Source: an uncultured Bacteroidota bacterium
Lineage (GTDB): Bacteria; Bacteroidota; Bacteroidia; Bacteroidales; WCHB1-69
Direction: 5' to 3'
Assembly: GCA_902786595.1 (NCBI GenBank)
Contig: CADADB010000014.1
Coordinates: 1 to 64,000, forward strand
DNA: 64,000 bases
Part shown: positions 6,650 through 13,866 of the stretch, piece after piece
How the letters are laid out: each line of letters starts with the position of its first letter
Position numbering within the stretch: the first letter of the stretch is position 1
Position numbers and translations under genes: made by a program
Notes under the pieces: model-generated
Databases searched by the model: none
Seen by the model: the letters and a program-made list of their open reading frames with translations, nothing else
What the model was told of the DNA's origin: nothing

Positions 6650-8146
6650 ATGGCGAACAACGAAGTCAAGAAACTGGCCGGACAGACGGCCATATACGGC
6701 GGCACCACCGTGCTCAGCAGGCTGCTCAACTACCTGCTCGTGCCGCTCCACACCTATCTTTTCAGCAACGCCGCCGACTACGGTGTCGTGGGCGAGCTCT
6801 ACGCCTGGACGAGTCTCTTCATCGTGATCCTCACCTACGGCATGGAGACCGCCTTCTTCAAGTTCTCGCAGGACGACGAGATCAAGGACCGCGTCTATAG
6901 CACCGTGGTGGGGTCGCTGATTGTCACCTCTACCCTCTTCATCGTGCTCTGCTCGGTCTTCGCGCAGCCCATCGCCGACTGGCTCCGCTACCCCACCCAC
7001 CCCGAATACGTGCGCTGGTTCTCCGTCATCATCGGGGTCGATGCACTCACCTCCATCTTCTTCGCGCACCTGCGGTTCCTGAACCGTCCGATACGGTTCG
7101 CGGCCGTCAAGATCACCAACATCCTTGTCAACGTCCTCCTCAACCTCTTCTTCCTGCTGCTCTGTCCGTGGCTGCTCACCAAGAACCCCGACTCGGCCTT
7201 CGTCAACGCCATTTACAACCCGGAAATCGGGGTCGGCTACATCTTCATTGCCAACCTCGTGGCCAGCGTGGTCACCCTGCTGATGCTCTTCCCGGGCATC
7301 CTCAAGCAGAAGTTCGTCTTCGACTGGCAACTCTGGAAGAAGATGTTCCGCTACGCCTTCCCGCTGCTGATCTTCGGTCTCGCCGGCATCGTCAACGAGA
7401 CCATGGACCGTGTGCTCATCAAGCGGCTGTCGCTCGCCGCCGAGCCGCAGGCCTCCGTGGGCATCTACAGCGCCTGCTACAAGATTTCCATTCTGATGAC
7501 CATCTTCATCCAGGCCTTCAAATACGCCGCCGAACCTTTCTTTTTCCGCAAAGCCAAGGACCGCGATGCCAAAGAGACATACGCGCAGGTGATGACCGCA
7601 TTCGTGCTGGTCTGCTCTGTCATCTTCGTCGGCATTATGCTCTATATGGACCTCGTGCAGTATTTCGTGGGCGCGACCTACCGCGTGGGCCTGCCTATCG
7701 TGCCTATCCTGCTGTTGGCCAACCTCTTCCTCGGCATCTTCTACAATCTCTCGATTTGGTACAAGCTCACCGGTCAGACCAAGTTCGGGGCCTACATCGC
7801 CCTCTTCGGCGCGGTCATCACGCTGGTGCTCAACTGGTTGCTGATTCCGCGCTTTGACTATATGGGTGCTGCCTGGACCACCTTCGCCTGCTACCTCTCC
7901 ATGATGGTGGTCTCCTACATCCTCGGCCAGAAGTACTACCACGTGGATTACGACCTCAAGCGCATCCTTTTCTACCTCTTCTTCGCGGTAGCGGTGTATG
8001 GTCTGAGCATCGGTGTCAACAAACTCTTCGGCATAGAGAGCATGGGGGTCCGTTTGGCTGTCAACACGATGATTCTGATTGGTTATTTGGGTGTGTTGAC
8101 GTGGATGAACCGGGAGATGGTACGGGGGATTTTGAGACGGGGATAG
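6650..8146 (+). CDS. Polysaccharide/oligosaccharide flippase (MATE superfamily, Wzx-like)
   Basis: Integral inner-membrane protein of 498 residues with about 14 hydrophobic helices, including the typical N-terminal AGQTAIYGGTTVLSRLLNYLLVPLHTYLF segment and conserved YGMETAFFKF and FRYAFPLLIFGLAGIVNETMDRVLIKRL regions. Members move lipid-linked sugars across the inner membrane for capsule, O-antigen or other surface glycans. No glycosyltransferase cluster surrounds it; the nearest candidate partners are the DUF4301 protein upstream and the sugar transferase at 13.3 kb. The start codon at 6650 follows the CCCATAA tract; no good -7 box is visible, so it may be co-transcribed with the DUF4301 gene (160 nt upstream). 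Confidence 0.9.
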   Translation: MANNEVKKLAGQTAIYGGTTVLSRLLNYLLVPLHTYLFSNAADYGVVGELYAWTSLFIVILTYGMETAFFKFSQDDEIKDRVYSTVVGSLIVTSTLFIVLCSVFAQPIADWLRYPTHPEYVRWFSVIIGVDALTSIFFAHLRFLNRPIRFAAVKITNILVNVLLNLFFLLLCPWLLTKNPDSAFVNAIYNPEIGVGYIFIANLVASVVTLLMLFPGILKQKFVFDWQLWKKMFRYAFPLLIFGLAGIVNETMDRVLIKRLSLAAEPQASVGIYSACYKISILMTIFIQAFKYAAEPFFFRKAKDRDAKETYAQVMTAFVLVCSVIFVGIMLYMDLVQYFVGATYRVGLPIVPILLLANLFLGIFYNLSIWYKLTGQTKFGAYIALFGAVITLVLNWLLIPRFDYMGAAWTTFACYLSMMVVSYILGQKYYHVDYDLKRILFYLFFAVAVYGLSIGVNKLFGIESMGVRLAVNTMILIGYLGVLTWMNREMVRGILRRG

Positions 8147-8176
8147 GAGAATTAAGAATTAAGAATTTAGAATTAT
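8147..8176. repeat. AGAATTA tract after the flippase stop codon
   Basis: Three to four AGAATTA units starting within 5 nt of the TAG stop at 8144-8146. Confidence 0.6.
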
Positions 8177-8290
8177 TTTAGATTAGTGGGCGACTCTTCC
8201 AAACGTCGCAAAAATGTAGATACCGTCCTGTATTTCGTGCAGTTTGGAAACGCCATCACAGATGAAATCGGCGATTTCCCGATTTTTTCG
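8173..8290 (-). pseudogene. Possible gene fragment, unrecognised
   Basis: A minus-strand frame without a start codon encodes EIADFICDGVSKLHEIQDGI followed by YILRRLEESPTNLK and a stop. Its composition looks protein-like, but it is short, begins inside the low-complexity sequence just past the GNAT gene and matches no family I know. It could be the tail of a deleted gene or a chance open frame. Confidence 0.2.
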
Positions 8291-8304
8291 GTTTTTTCTT
8301 AGGT

Positions 8305-8817
8305 CTAAACCAATCGTGTGAGATTAAAATACATAGGAATAGTTTCGGCATTTTCTCTATCTGATTTCCGTAACAAGTGGAATCCGTTGTGTTCGTAAAA
8401 TCCCACCGCAGAAGGTAATGCGTCCACAGTAATAAAACAGCATCCTGTGCGATTGTTCGTCACAAAGGACTTTTTCACAAAGTCAAGAATGGAATTTCCA
8501 AGTCCCTGTTCCTTATATCTGTAATCTACCCCAAGGCGACCAATTTTGACAGCAGGATAGTCACTGCGGTGCTTGCGGTGAGGAAAGGCATTCTTGATTC
8601 GTCGCCATGTTGCTTTATCGCTTTCAGCCAAAGAGATACGATCGTTTGACAATGAGAAAAACGCAGCAATTATGCCATCAGATTCAATAAGATAAGTGAC
8701 GGCCAACAGCTTTGACGCGTACTCTTTTGCATCAGCAAGAAGAAAATCATTCAAATCCGACTCTCCACAGTCAAACGAGCCAAACTGATAGTCTGACGTT
8801 AGACGTATTATTCTCAT
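8305..8817 (-). CDS. GNAT-family N-acetyltransferase, toxin-like
   Basis: Start set at the ATG at 8817 (MRIIRLTSDYQFGSFDCGES); the longer frame uses a TTG overlapping the upstream gene. The N-terminal FDCGESDLNDFL segment is characteristic of the GNAT subgroup that includes TacT/AtaT-type toxins, which acetylate aminoacyl-tRNA. The acetyl-CoA loop region (RLGVDYRYKEQGLGNSILD) and the C-terminal VGFYEHNGFHLL are typical of GNAT folds. It lies 10 nt downstream of a small acidic protein gene in one operon, the layout of a toxin-antitoxin pair. The GNAT call is firm; toxin activity is inferred, and the partner is not of the usual DUF1778 type, so a plain acetyltransferase remains possible. Confidence 0.85.
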   Translation of the reverse strand: MRIIRLTSDYQFGSFDCGESDLNDFLLADAKEYASKLLAVTYLIESDGIIAAFFSLSNDRISLAESDKATWRRIKNAFPHRKHRSDYPAVKIGRLGVDYRYKEQGLGNSILDFVKKSFVTNNRTGCCFITVDALPSAVGFYEHNGFHLLRKSDRENAETIPMYFNLTRLV

Positions 8818-8827
8818 ATCGAATATG

Positions 8828-8986
8828 TTAGAAAACAAAAGTCAGCATTGATTCAAGGAATGCTGCTCCTTGCTCAACACTTTTCTTTTCCTCTTCAGAG
8901 GCCTTTGTGCTGTTTTCCATTGCAGAGACGAATTCGAATGCGTCGTCTCCTTTCAATACCGGGGTTGCTTCAATTGGTTTTGCCAT
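8828..8986 (-). CDS. Small acidic protein, putative antitoxin partner of the GNAT gene
   Basis: 52 residues beginning MAKPIEATPVLKGDDAFEFV. The start is set at 8986 because the longer frame crosses the -7 box at 9021-9028. There is no DNA-binding motif; the protein is helical and acidic, ending LESMLTFVF. Short proteins with a similar AxPIxATPVLxGxDA beginning are, as far as I recall, found before GNAT or PIN genes in Bacteroidota, which suggests an antitoxin or chaperone role. The function is unproven. Confidence 0.6.
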   Translation of the reverse strand: MAKPIEATPVLKGDDAFEFVSAMENSTKASEEEKKSVEQGAAFLESMLTFVF

Positions 8987-9020
8987 AATTTCTTTATCTA
9001 CTTTGTTTTTTAATCGACTG

Positions 9021-9028
9021 CAAAAATA
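9021..9028 (-). promoter_or_regulatory. -7 box of the antitoxin/GNAT operon
   Basis: TATTTTTG followed by CAGTCG on the minus strand, 35 nt before the ATG at 8986. Confidence 0.65.
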
Positions 9029-9160
9029 CAAAAAAATATAAACGATCTGTTACGATATGTTTTTTTGAAAAAAAAATCTATGCGTGTGATTTTTTCAGGG
9101 TATTTTAGCGATATATTCTTATAAAGCGGATAATAATTGTTGCCTATTGCAAAAAAAACG

Positions 9161-9168
9161 TATCTTTG
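9161..9168 (+). promoter_or_regulatory. Orphan -7 box
   Basis: TATCTTTG preceded by an A-run, as at genuine promoters here, but followed only by a 12-codon frame (9194-9232) and other broken frames. Confidence 0.45.
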
Positions 9169-9259
9169 TCATCATCATTAAAGTCACCCGAATATGAATC
9201 CTGGCAAGAACAAATGCGAGCCATCGCGGTGAGCGATTTACGGTAAGACTGAGATAACA

Positions 9260-9361
9260 CTATTCCCCGTTTTCGTCCTCTTCTTTGCCGAGATACTGCG
9301 CCGTCAGGAATGACGTGACCGGCACGAGATCGCCGAGGGTCTTGAACAACTGTTGGATGAT
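9260..9361 (-). pseudogene. Possible gene fragment, unrecognised
   Basis: A minus-strand frame encodes IIQQLFKTLGDLVPVTSFLT followed by AQYLGKEEDENGE and a stop, with codon choice like real genes in this window. A TAA codon immediately precedes it, itself preceded by ATG, so a nonsense change at codon 2 would explain the loss. Too short to assign. Confidence 0.3.
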
Positions 9362-9390
9362 TTACATGATTTTGCCATAGTACGATAGAT

Positions 9391-10329
9391 TTAATCCGCG
9401 AAAATACAATTTTCATCCATTTTCACCGTCACCCCCTCGTCGGCCAAAATAACGTCAGGAAAATAGCGTTTGGCGCACTCCAAGAAGCAATCTTCTGTTT
9501 TGTAGCGCGAGGAGAAATGCCCGATCAGCAGCTTTTCCGCGCCGCACGCCTTGGCAAACTCGGCCGCTTGGGCAGCCGTGGAATGGTCGTACTTAGCGGC
9601 TAATTCCTCGTCCCCTTCGCAGTAGGTGGCGTCGTGGTAGAGCAGGTTCACGCCCTGCAGCAGCTCGGCGTACTGCATTACCGGACGGGTGTCGGAGAGG
9701 TATGCGTAGCTGCGTGCCGGATCCGGCGGGGTGGTCAGCACCTCGATGGGAATCACCCGCCCGTCGGCGGTGGTGAAGTCTCCCCCAACCCGGATCCGCT
9801 CGATCTCCGTGCGCGGGATGGCGTATTGCCGGATGCACTCGGGGATGATGTGCCGACTGCCCTGCTTCTCGCGGAAGAGGAACCCGTAGCACGGCACACG
9901 GTGTTCCAATGGGAAAGCCGTCACGTCGAAGTGCTGGTCCGAGAAAATCAGCGTCGGTTCCTGAGTGTCGATCGGATGGATGCGGATGTCGAATTCGGCG
10001 TGGGTGACGAAGAAGTCGATCTGCGCCTTCAGGATGTCGACGAAATCGGACGGCACGTGGAGGTTGATGTCGGTGGTGCGTTTGTCGAGCGACAGCGACG
10101 AGAGCAGCCCGACCAACCCGAGGCAGTGGTCGCCGTGGGCGTGGCTGATGAAGATGTGCTCCAACTGTCCAGGGTGGAATCCGTACCGCAAGAACTGCGT
10201 CTGCGTTCCCTCGCCGCAGTCGATCATGTACAGTTTGCCACTGTGGCTGACAATCTGCGAGGAAGTGTGATGCCGTAGCGTCGGCTTCGCGCTCCCGCAA
10301 CCCAATATCGTGACGGTGAGTTCTACCAT
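9391..10329 (-). CDS. rnz: Ribonuclease Z
   Basis: tRNA 3'-end processing endonuclease of the metallo-beta-lactamase fold, cytoplasmic. The start at 10329 gives MVELTVTILGCGSAKPTLRH, the usual N-terminus; the longer frame crosses the -7 box. The zinc motif SHAHGDH is at residues 62-68, the GLPGLL-like GLVGLL follows, and C-terminal ligands lie in LLYHDATY and the LLIGHFSSRY motif. Length (312 residues) is normal for bacterial RNase Z. This enzyme matters where the tRNA 3' CCA is not encoded, as for the tRNA at 34.7 kb. It is divergent from rsgA with overlapping promoters. Confidence 0.95.
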   Translation of the reverse strand: MVELTVTILGCGSAKPTLRHHTSSQIVSHSGKLYMIDCGEGTQTQFLRYGFHPGQLEHIFISHAHGDHCLGLVGLLSSLSLDKRTTDINLHVPSDFVDILKAQIDFFVTHAEFDIRIHPIDTQEPTLIFSDQHFDVTAFPLEHRVPCYGFLFREKQGSRHIIPECIRQYAIPRTEIERIRVGGDFTTADGRVIPIEVLTTPPDPARSYAYLSDTRPVMQYAELLQGVNLLYHDATYCEGDEELAAKYDHSTAAQAAEFAKACGAEKLLIGHFSSRYKTEDCFLECAKRYFPDVILADEGVTVKMDENCIFAD

Positions 10330-10352
10330 GGTGACGTGATTTTTGTTGAGTG

Positions 10353-10379
10353 CAAAAGTACAAAAAATGTGTACTTTTG
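10353..10379. promoter_or_regulatory. Overlapping divergent rnz/rsgA promoters forming a perfect inverted repeat
   Basis: CAAAAGTACA (10353-10362), a 7-nt spacer and TGTACTTTTG (10370-10379). The left arm is the rnz -7 box (TACTTTTG read on the minus strand); the right arm is the rsgA -7 box at 10372-10379. Each promoter's upstream region overlies the other's -7 box, so the two should compete for polymerase. Confidence 0.65.
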
Positions 10380-10416
10380 CCGCTGAATATTCTACATTCA
10401 TCATTCTACATTGAAT

Positions 10417-11352
10417 ATGCAAGGATTAGTGACGAAATCGACAGGAAGCTGGTACTCGGTGTTGAACGAGGCCACGGGCGAGCGGCTGGAGTGCCGGTTG
10501 CGCGGGCAGTTCCGCATCCACGGCATCAAGAACACCAACCCCGTCATCGTGGGCGACCGCGTGGAGTACGACATCGAGAAGGACGGCACCGGGGTCATCA
10601 CACGGATTGAGAAGCGCAAGAACTACATCGAGCGGAAATCCACCAACCTGTCGAAAATCAGCCACATGATCGCCGCCAACATCGACTTGGCTTTCTTGGT
10701 CATCACCCTCAAGGAGCCACGCACCTCCCTGGGCTTCATCGACCGGTTCTTGGTCGCGGCGGAGGGCTTCCGCATCCCCGTCTGTCTGGTATTCAACAAG
10801 ATGGACCTCTACAACGAGGCCGAGCTGGACGTGGTGGCGGAGCTTTCGGAACTTTACACGAACATCGGCTACCAGGTGCTGCACACGTCGGTGGTCACCG
10901 GCTTAGGCATTGACGAGTTGCGGGAGAAGATCAGCGGCAATGTCTGCCTCTTCAGCGGGCACTCGGGCACGGGCAAGTCGGCGATGATCAGCGCGATAGA
11001 CCCGACCCTGAACCTGCGCACGGGCGACATCTCGAAAGTGCATAACAAAGGAAAACACACCACCACCTTCGCGGAGATGTTCCCGCTTGCGGACGGCTAC
11101 ATGGTCGATACACCTGGCATCAAGGAGTTCGGGCTGATACAGTACACCAAAGAGGAAATCCGCGACTACTTTCCTGAAATCCGTGCCTACAACAACCGCT
11201 GCAAATTCGACGACTGCAGCCACACACACGAGCCCGGCTGCCTGGTGCAGGAGGCCGTGGAAAACGGTGAAATCGCGATGTCACGGTATCTCAACTACCT
11301 CGCCATCCTCGAAGCCGACGATATGAAATTAGCCGACTGGGAGCTGCGGTAG
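10417..11352 (+). CDS. rsgA: Ribosome small subunit-dependent GTPase A
   Basis: Circularly permuted GTPase that acts in late 30S subunit maturation. The start at 10417 (MQGLVTKSTGSWYSV) is preferred over an in-frame TTG six bases earlier. An N-terminal OB domain (about 1-80) is followed by the permuted G motifs: NKMD at 127-130, P-loop GHSGTGKS at 181-188 and DTPG at 231-234. A C-terminal zinc knuckle follows, with Cys262, Cys267, His269 and Cys275 as likely ligands. Length 311 is normal. Confidence 0.96.
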   Translation: MQGLVTKSTGSWYSVLNEATGERLECRLRGQFRIHGIKNTNPVIVGDRVEYDIEKDGTGVITRIEKRKNYIERKSTNLSKISHMIAANIDLAFLVITLKEPRTSLGFIDRFLVAAEGFRIPVCLVFNKMDLYNEAELDVVAELSELYTNIGYQVLHTSVVTGLGIDELREKISGNVCLFSGHSGTGKSAMISAIDPTLNLRTGDISKVHNKGKHTTTFAEMFPLADGYMVDTPGIKEFGLIQYTKEEIRDYFPEIRAYNNRCKFDDCSHTHEPGCLVQEAVENGEIAMSRYLNYLAILEADDMKLADWELR

Positions 11353-11396
11353 GAGTTCAACTGGTTTCAAGGTTCAAGGAATTACCCCTTCCCCCC

Positions 11397-11435
11397 CTAA
11401 CCCTTAACCCTTAACCCTTAACCCTTAACCCTTAA
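11397..11435. repeat. CCCTTAA tandem tract between convergent genes
   Basis: Five perfect 7-bp CCCTTAA units between the ends of rsgA and the HTH gene. No hairpin terminator is seen here. Confidence 0.75.
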
Positions 11436-11437
11436 AC

Positions 11438-12073
11438 TTATATATTATTGTACACTTCGAAACTGTGGTCGTCGTAGAAGAAGACGATCTTCTGTAATTT
11501 CTTTTCCTGCGTCACAGGGTTGCTGGCGCTCTTTTCACGCCTATTCATTGTGGTGGCGGGTTTCGTTCTTGCCCGTGATTGTGCAGGAGGAGGAGCAGGA
11601 GCTGATGCCGGTACCGGTGAGGGTGTCGGGGCTACTGTTGACGGCATCTGCGGTGTCAAAACGGGCTCTGCGACAATCTCTGTTTCAATAGCATCGTTTT
11701 CTGGAGCGGATTGTGGTTCAGCAATATCTTCGTCAGATTCTTCCGCTTTTTCAAATTCGCCAAACAGATCAGTTTGGCGGTCGAATTTTGAATTCTCATC
11801 GGGATATGAGTTTTGAGACAATTCAGACTTCTCTTCATTGGAGGCAGGAATGTTCTCTTCTTCTGAGCGGAACATTTCCCCCATCCCCATGATTAACCAC
11901 TCCGTTGACAATTCCGGATACTTGGCGAGAATCTTCCTTGCCACATCCAGACTCGGCTGATTTCTTCCCGTTAACAAATGCGTCATTCCCGAACGACTTA
12001 TTCCAATTGTGTCAGCGAAAGCAGATGGTGACATCTGTACGTATTCGATTACTTGTTTAATTCTGTCAATCAT
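11438..12073 (-). CDS. Helix-turn-helix transcriptional regulator with proline/alanine-rich linker
   Basis: The N-terminal Cro/CI-type HTH (about residues 1-65) has MSPSAFADTIGISRSGMTHL followed by LTGRNQPSLDVARKILAKYP. Next comes LSTEWLIMGMGEMF, a common extension in Bacteroidota phage-repressor-like regulators. Residues 70-185 are acidic, then Pro/Ala/Ser-rich low complexity. The C-terminal 20 residues (KLQKIVFFYDDHSFEVYNN) are conserved-looking and probably form a small interaction motif. It is likely a repressor controlling itself: two direct TCGGTTAA repeats lie just upstream of its -7 box. Genes it controls are unknown. Confidence 0.85.
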   Translation of the reverse strand: MIDRIKQVIEYVQMSPSAFADTIGISRSGMTHLLTGRNQPSLDVARKILAKYPELSTEWLIMGMGEMFRSEEENIPASNEEKSELSQNSYPDENSKFDRQTDLFGEFEKAEESDEDIAEPQSAPENDAIETEIVAEPVLTPQMPSTVAPTPSPVPASAPAPPPAQSRARTKPATTMNRREKSASNPVTQEKKLQKIVFFYDDHSFEVYNNI

Positions 12074-12107
12074 ATTTACAATTCGAATTACAATAATTTA
12101 TCTTCCG

Positions 12108-12115
12108 CAAAAATA
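12108..12115 (-). promoter_or_regulatory. -7 box of the HTH regulator gene
   Basis: TATTTTTG followed by CGGAAGAT on the minus strand, 35 nt before the ATG at 12073. Confidence 0.6.
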
Positions 12116-12135
12116 ACAAAAACAACAACACAATG

Positions 12136-12162
12136 TCGGTTAATTTTGTCAACATCGGTTAA
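12136..12162. promoter_or_regulatory. Candidate operator: two direct TCGGTTAA repeats
   Basis: TCGGTTAA at 12136-12143 and 12155-12162, 19 nt apart (about two helical turns), overlapping the expected upstream promoter region of the HTH gene. Binding by that regulator is inferred from position only. Confidence 0.4.
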
Positions 12163-12715
12163 AAACACAAAAGGAAATTACTGAACAGAGTAACTAACAA
12201 TTCTCCATATTGTTTATAAATATATAAAGTTATACATTATGTGATATATAATAATAGATTTATTATAAGTAAATTAAATTTGATTATCACACATACAATA
12301 ATATTGTTGATAAATATCGGCCTATATTTAACTATTTAATGTAAATAATAAATATAATTTATGTGGAAATCAATATTTTAATATTATAATTAAAATGAAA
12401 ATACAGAAACATATCACTTTTGTTGATAACCTGAATTCGTAATCTGTTTTTCCTAGGAGAAGGATGGATTGTAACAATGCCAGTTGACGCTTGTTCACAA
12501 AAAGAGTTTGTGCTGATTTACTATTTGGTTTACGATAGTATTGTGTCGTCCATAGTGTATTACTTTTGTAAACTATTGGCTTTTGTTTCAAATCACAAAA
12601 GTAAACCAATGTCGCCAATTGTAACCGAGGTATATTCTATCGGAATCACATTTCAATATTCCAAATACAATATAAAAATCATGAAAAAAAATGAATTCTG
12701 AACGCGATAAAAAGC

Positions 12716-12723
12716 TATTTTTG
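12716..12723 (+). promoter_or_regulatory. -7 box of the DUF486 gene
   Basis: TATTTTTG followed by CCGCCGC. The ATG is 133 nt downstream, an unusually long leader for this window. The leader includes a GACGATGA-type tract (about 12769-12811). Confidence 0.55.
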
Positions 12724-12855
12724 CCGCCGCTTTTGGAAGAGAACTCCCCTACCCTGCGAAGACTTGAGAAGACGATGACTAACGATGAAAGGACGATTAA
12801 AAAACGATGAATTCAGGGAAATCACAAATAGATTGTAGAAATTAATAAGAATGTA

Positions 12856-13227
12856 ATGAAAGGAATATCTACGGTTTTATTGCTTATCTGTTCGAATGTT
12901 TTCATGACTTTCGCATGGTATAGTCACCTGCGACTCCAGCAAACTACGACATGGTTCAGTAAATTGTCGCTGCCGATGGTGATCCTCTTCAGCTGGGGTA
13001 TAGCGTTGATTGAATACTCCTTCATGGTGCCGGCCAACCGCATTGGCTACATCGACAACGGCGGCCCGTTCAATCTCTGGCAGCTCAAGGTCATCCAAGA
13101 ATTCGTTTCCCTCACCGTCTTCACTCTCATCACCGTTTATGTATTCAAGAGCGAAACACTCACGGTAAATCACCTTATAGGGTTCTGTTTCCTGGTGCTG
13201 GCTGTCTATTTTATCTTCAAGAAATAG
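12856..13227 (+). CDS. DUF486 family (DMT superfamily) small membrane protein
   Basis: 123 residues with four hydrophobic helices. Family signatures are present in order: SNVFMTFAWYSHLR, FSWGIALIEYSFMVPANRIGY, and the C-terminal LIGFCFLVLAVYFIFKK. The family belongs to the drug/metabolite transporter superfamily and resembles small multidrug exporters, but no substrate is established. It is the only plus-strand gene between the AT-rich gap and the convergent sugar-transferase operon. Confidence 0.92.
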   Translation: MKGISTVLLLICSNVFMTFAWYSHLRLQQTTTWFSKLSLPMVILFSWGIALIEYSFMVPANRIGYIDNGGPFNLWQLKVIQEFVSLTVFTLITVYVFKSETLTVNHLIGFCFLVLAVYFIFKK

Positions 13228-13240
13228 TATAGGATTTCTT
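13219..13240. terminator. Weak hairpin between convergent genes
   Basis: AAGAAAT, 8-nt loop, ATTTCTT followed by TTG. The low-GC stem overlaps the end of the DUF486 gene, so this is only a weak candidate. Confidence 0.25.
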
Positions 13241-13257
13241 TTGCGGACAGAAACGCT

Positions 13258-13854
13258 TTATTTGCTTCTATGTATGATGGCCGCAAAAGTCTTCAGGATG
13301 ATTTTCAAATCCACCCAGAGCGACTGCTCTTGAATATATTTCAGGTTCAGCGCCAGTTTATCAGGCATGATTTCATGGATATAGGTCTGCTCCGGATCGT
13401 CGGAAGCGGCGAGAAGCGCGTTCTCGTTCACATAACGGATGGATGCGTAGTCAGTAAGACCTGGGCGGACCGAGAGCACTTTCATCTGCTCTGGTGTGTA
13501 TAAATCCACATATTTGCGCACTTCCGGACGAGGGCCGACAATGCTCATCTCCCCTTTCAGAATGTTAAGAAACTGGGGAAATTCGTCAATTTTATACTTC
13601 CTGAGAAATAGACCGATTTTGGTGATCCGAGCGTCATTTTCACCAATAGTGATCAGACTTCCGCGGTCGGATTCCGAAAACATGGTTCTGAATTTATAGA
13701 GCGGGAAGTCCACATTATTGCGACCCACTCTCCACTGTTTGTAAAAGATTCTGCCTTTGGAGTCGATCACAATGACCAATGCAATCAAGATTCCGAAAGG
13801 CAGACCTACGGAAAGTACTATCAACGATACGATTATGTCAAACAGGCGCTTCAT
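13258..13854 (-). CDS. Sugar transferase (polyprenyl-phosphate sugar-1-phosphate transferase)
   Basis: Monotopic inner-membrane enzyme of the bacterial sugar transferase family, which moves a sugar-1-phosphate from a UDP-sugar to undecaprenyl phosphate to start glycan assembly. One N-terminal hydrophobic segment (MKRLFDIIVSLIVLSVGLPF) is followed by conserved FYKQWRVGRN, PLYKFRTM, LRKYKIDEFPQFLNILKGEM, SIVGPRPE and VRPGLTDYASI motifs. It is the minimal single-domain form (198 residues). Its ATG lies 12 nt after the stop of the GWxTD gene, so the two are co-transcribed. It could act with the flippase at 6.6 kb. Confidence 0.93.
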   Translation of the reverse strand: MKRLFDIIVSLIVLSVGLPFGILIALVIVIDSKGRIFYKQWRVGRNNVDFPLYKFRTMFSESDRGSLITIGENDARITKIGLFLRKYKIDEFPQFLNILKGEMSIVGPRPEVRKYVDLYTPEQMKVLSVRPGLTDYASIRYVNENALLAASDDPEQTYIHEIMPDKLALNLKYIQEQSLWVDLKIILKTFAAIIHRSK

Positions 13855-13866
13855 TGTGGCGATCCA

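Larger units (their letters stand above)
8987..9390. other. Intergenic region with an apparently ownerless promoter and gene debris
   Basis: It contains the promoter of the small antitoxin-like gene (minus strand), a plus-strand TATCTTTG box at 9161-9168 with no intact gene after it (the first ATG at 9194 gives only 12 codons), and a minus-strand fragment at 9260-9361. It looks like a site where genes have decayed. Confidence 0.5.
12074..12855. other. AT-rich gap without a convincing gene
   Basis: About 780 bp, much more AT-rich than the flanking genes. It holds the HTH gene's promoter and direct repeats at the left end and the DUF486 promoter at the right end. A minus-strand open frame (12370-12618) starts at a promoter-like TTTACTTTTG and has low-complexity sequence; I do not accept it as a gene. 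Opposed CACAAAAGTAAAC/TTACTTTTGT copies occur at 12559-12605. This could be the site of a lost element. Confidence 0.5.

Noticed and set aside
9144..9416. 90-residue minus-strand open frame
   Set aside because: Basic, compositionally odd peptide that overlaps the end of rnz and a broken fragment in another frame; no family resemblance.
11397..11435. CCCTTAA array as a telomere-like end or CRISPR
   Set aside because: Five 7-bp units within a normal convergent gap. No spacers, no chromosome end, and other gaps hold similar tracts with other units.
12370..12618. 82-residue minus-strand frame in the AT-rich gap
   Set aside because: Begins in a promoter-like sequence, is low complexity and has no resemblance to a known protein; opposed repeats explain part of it.
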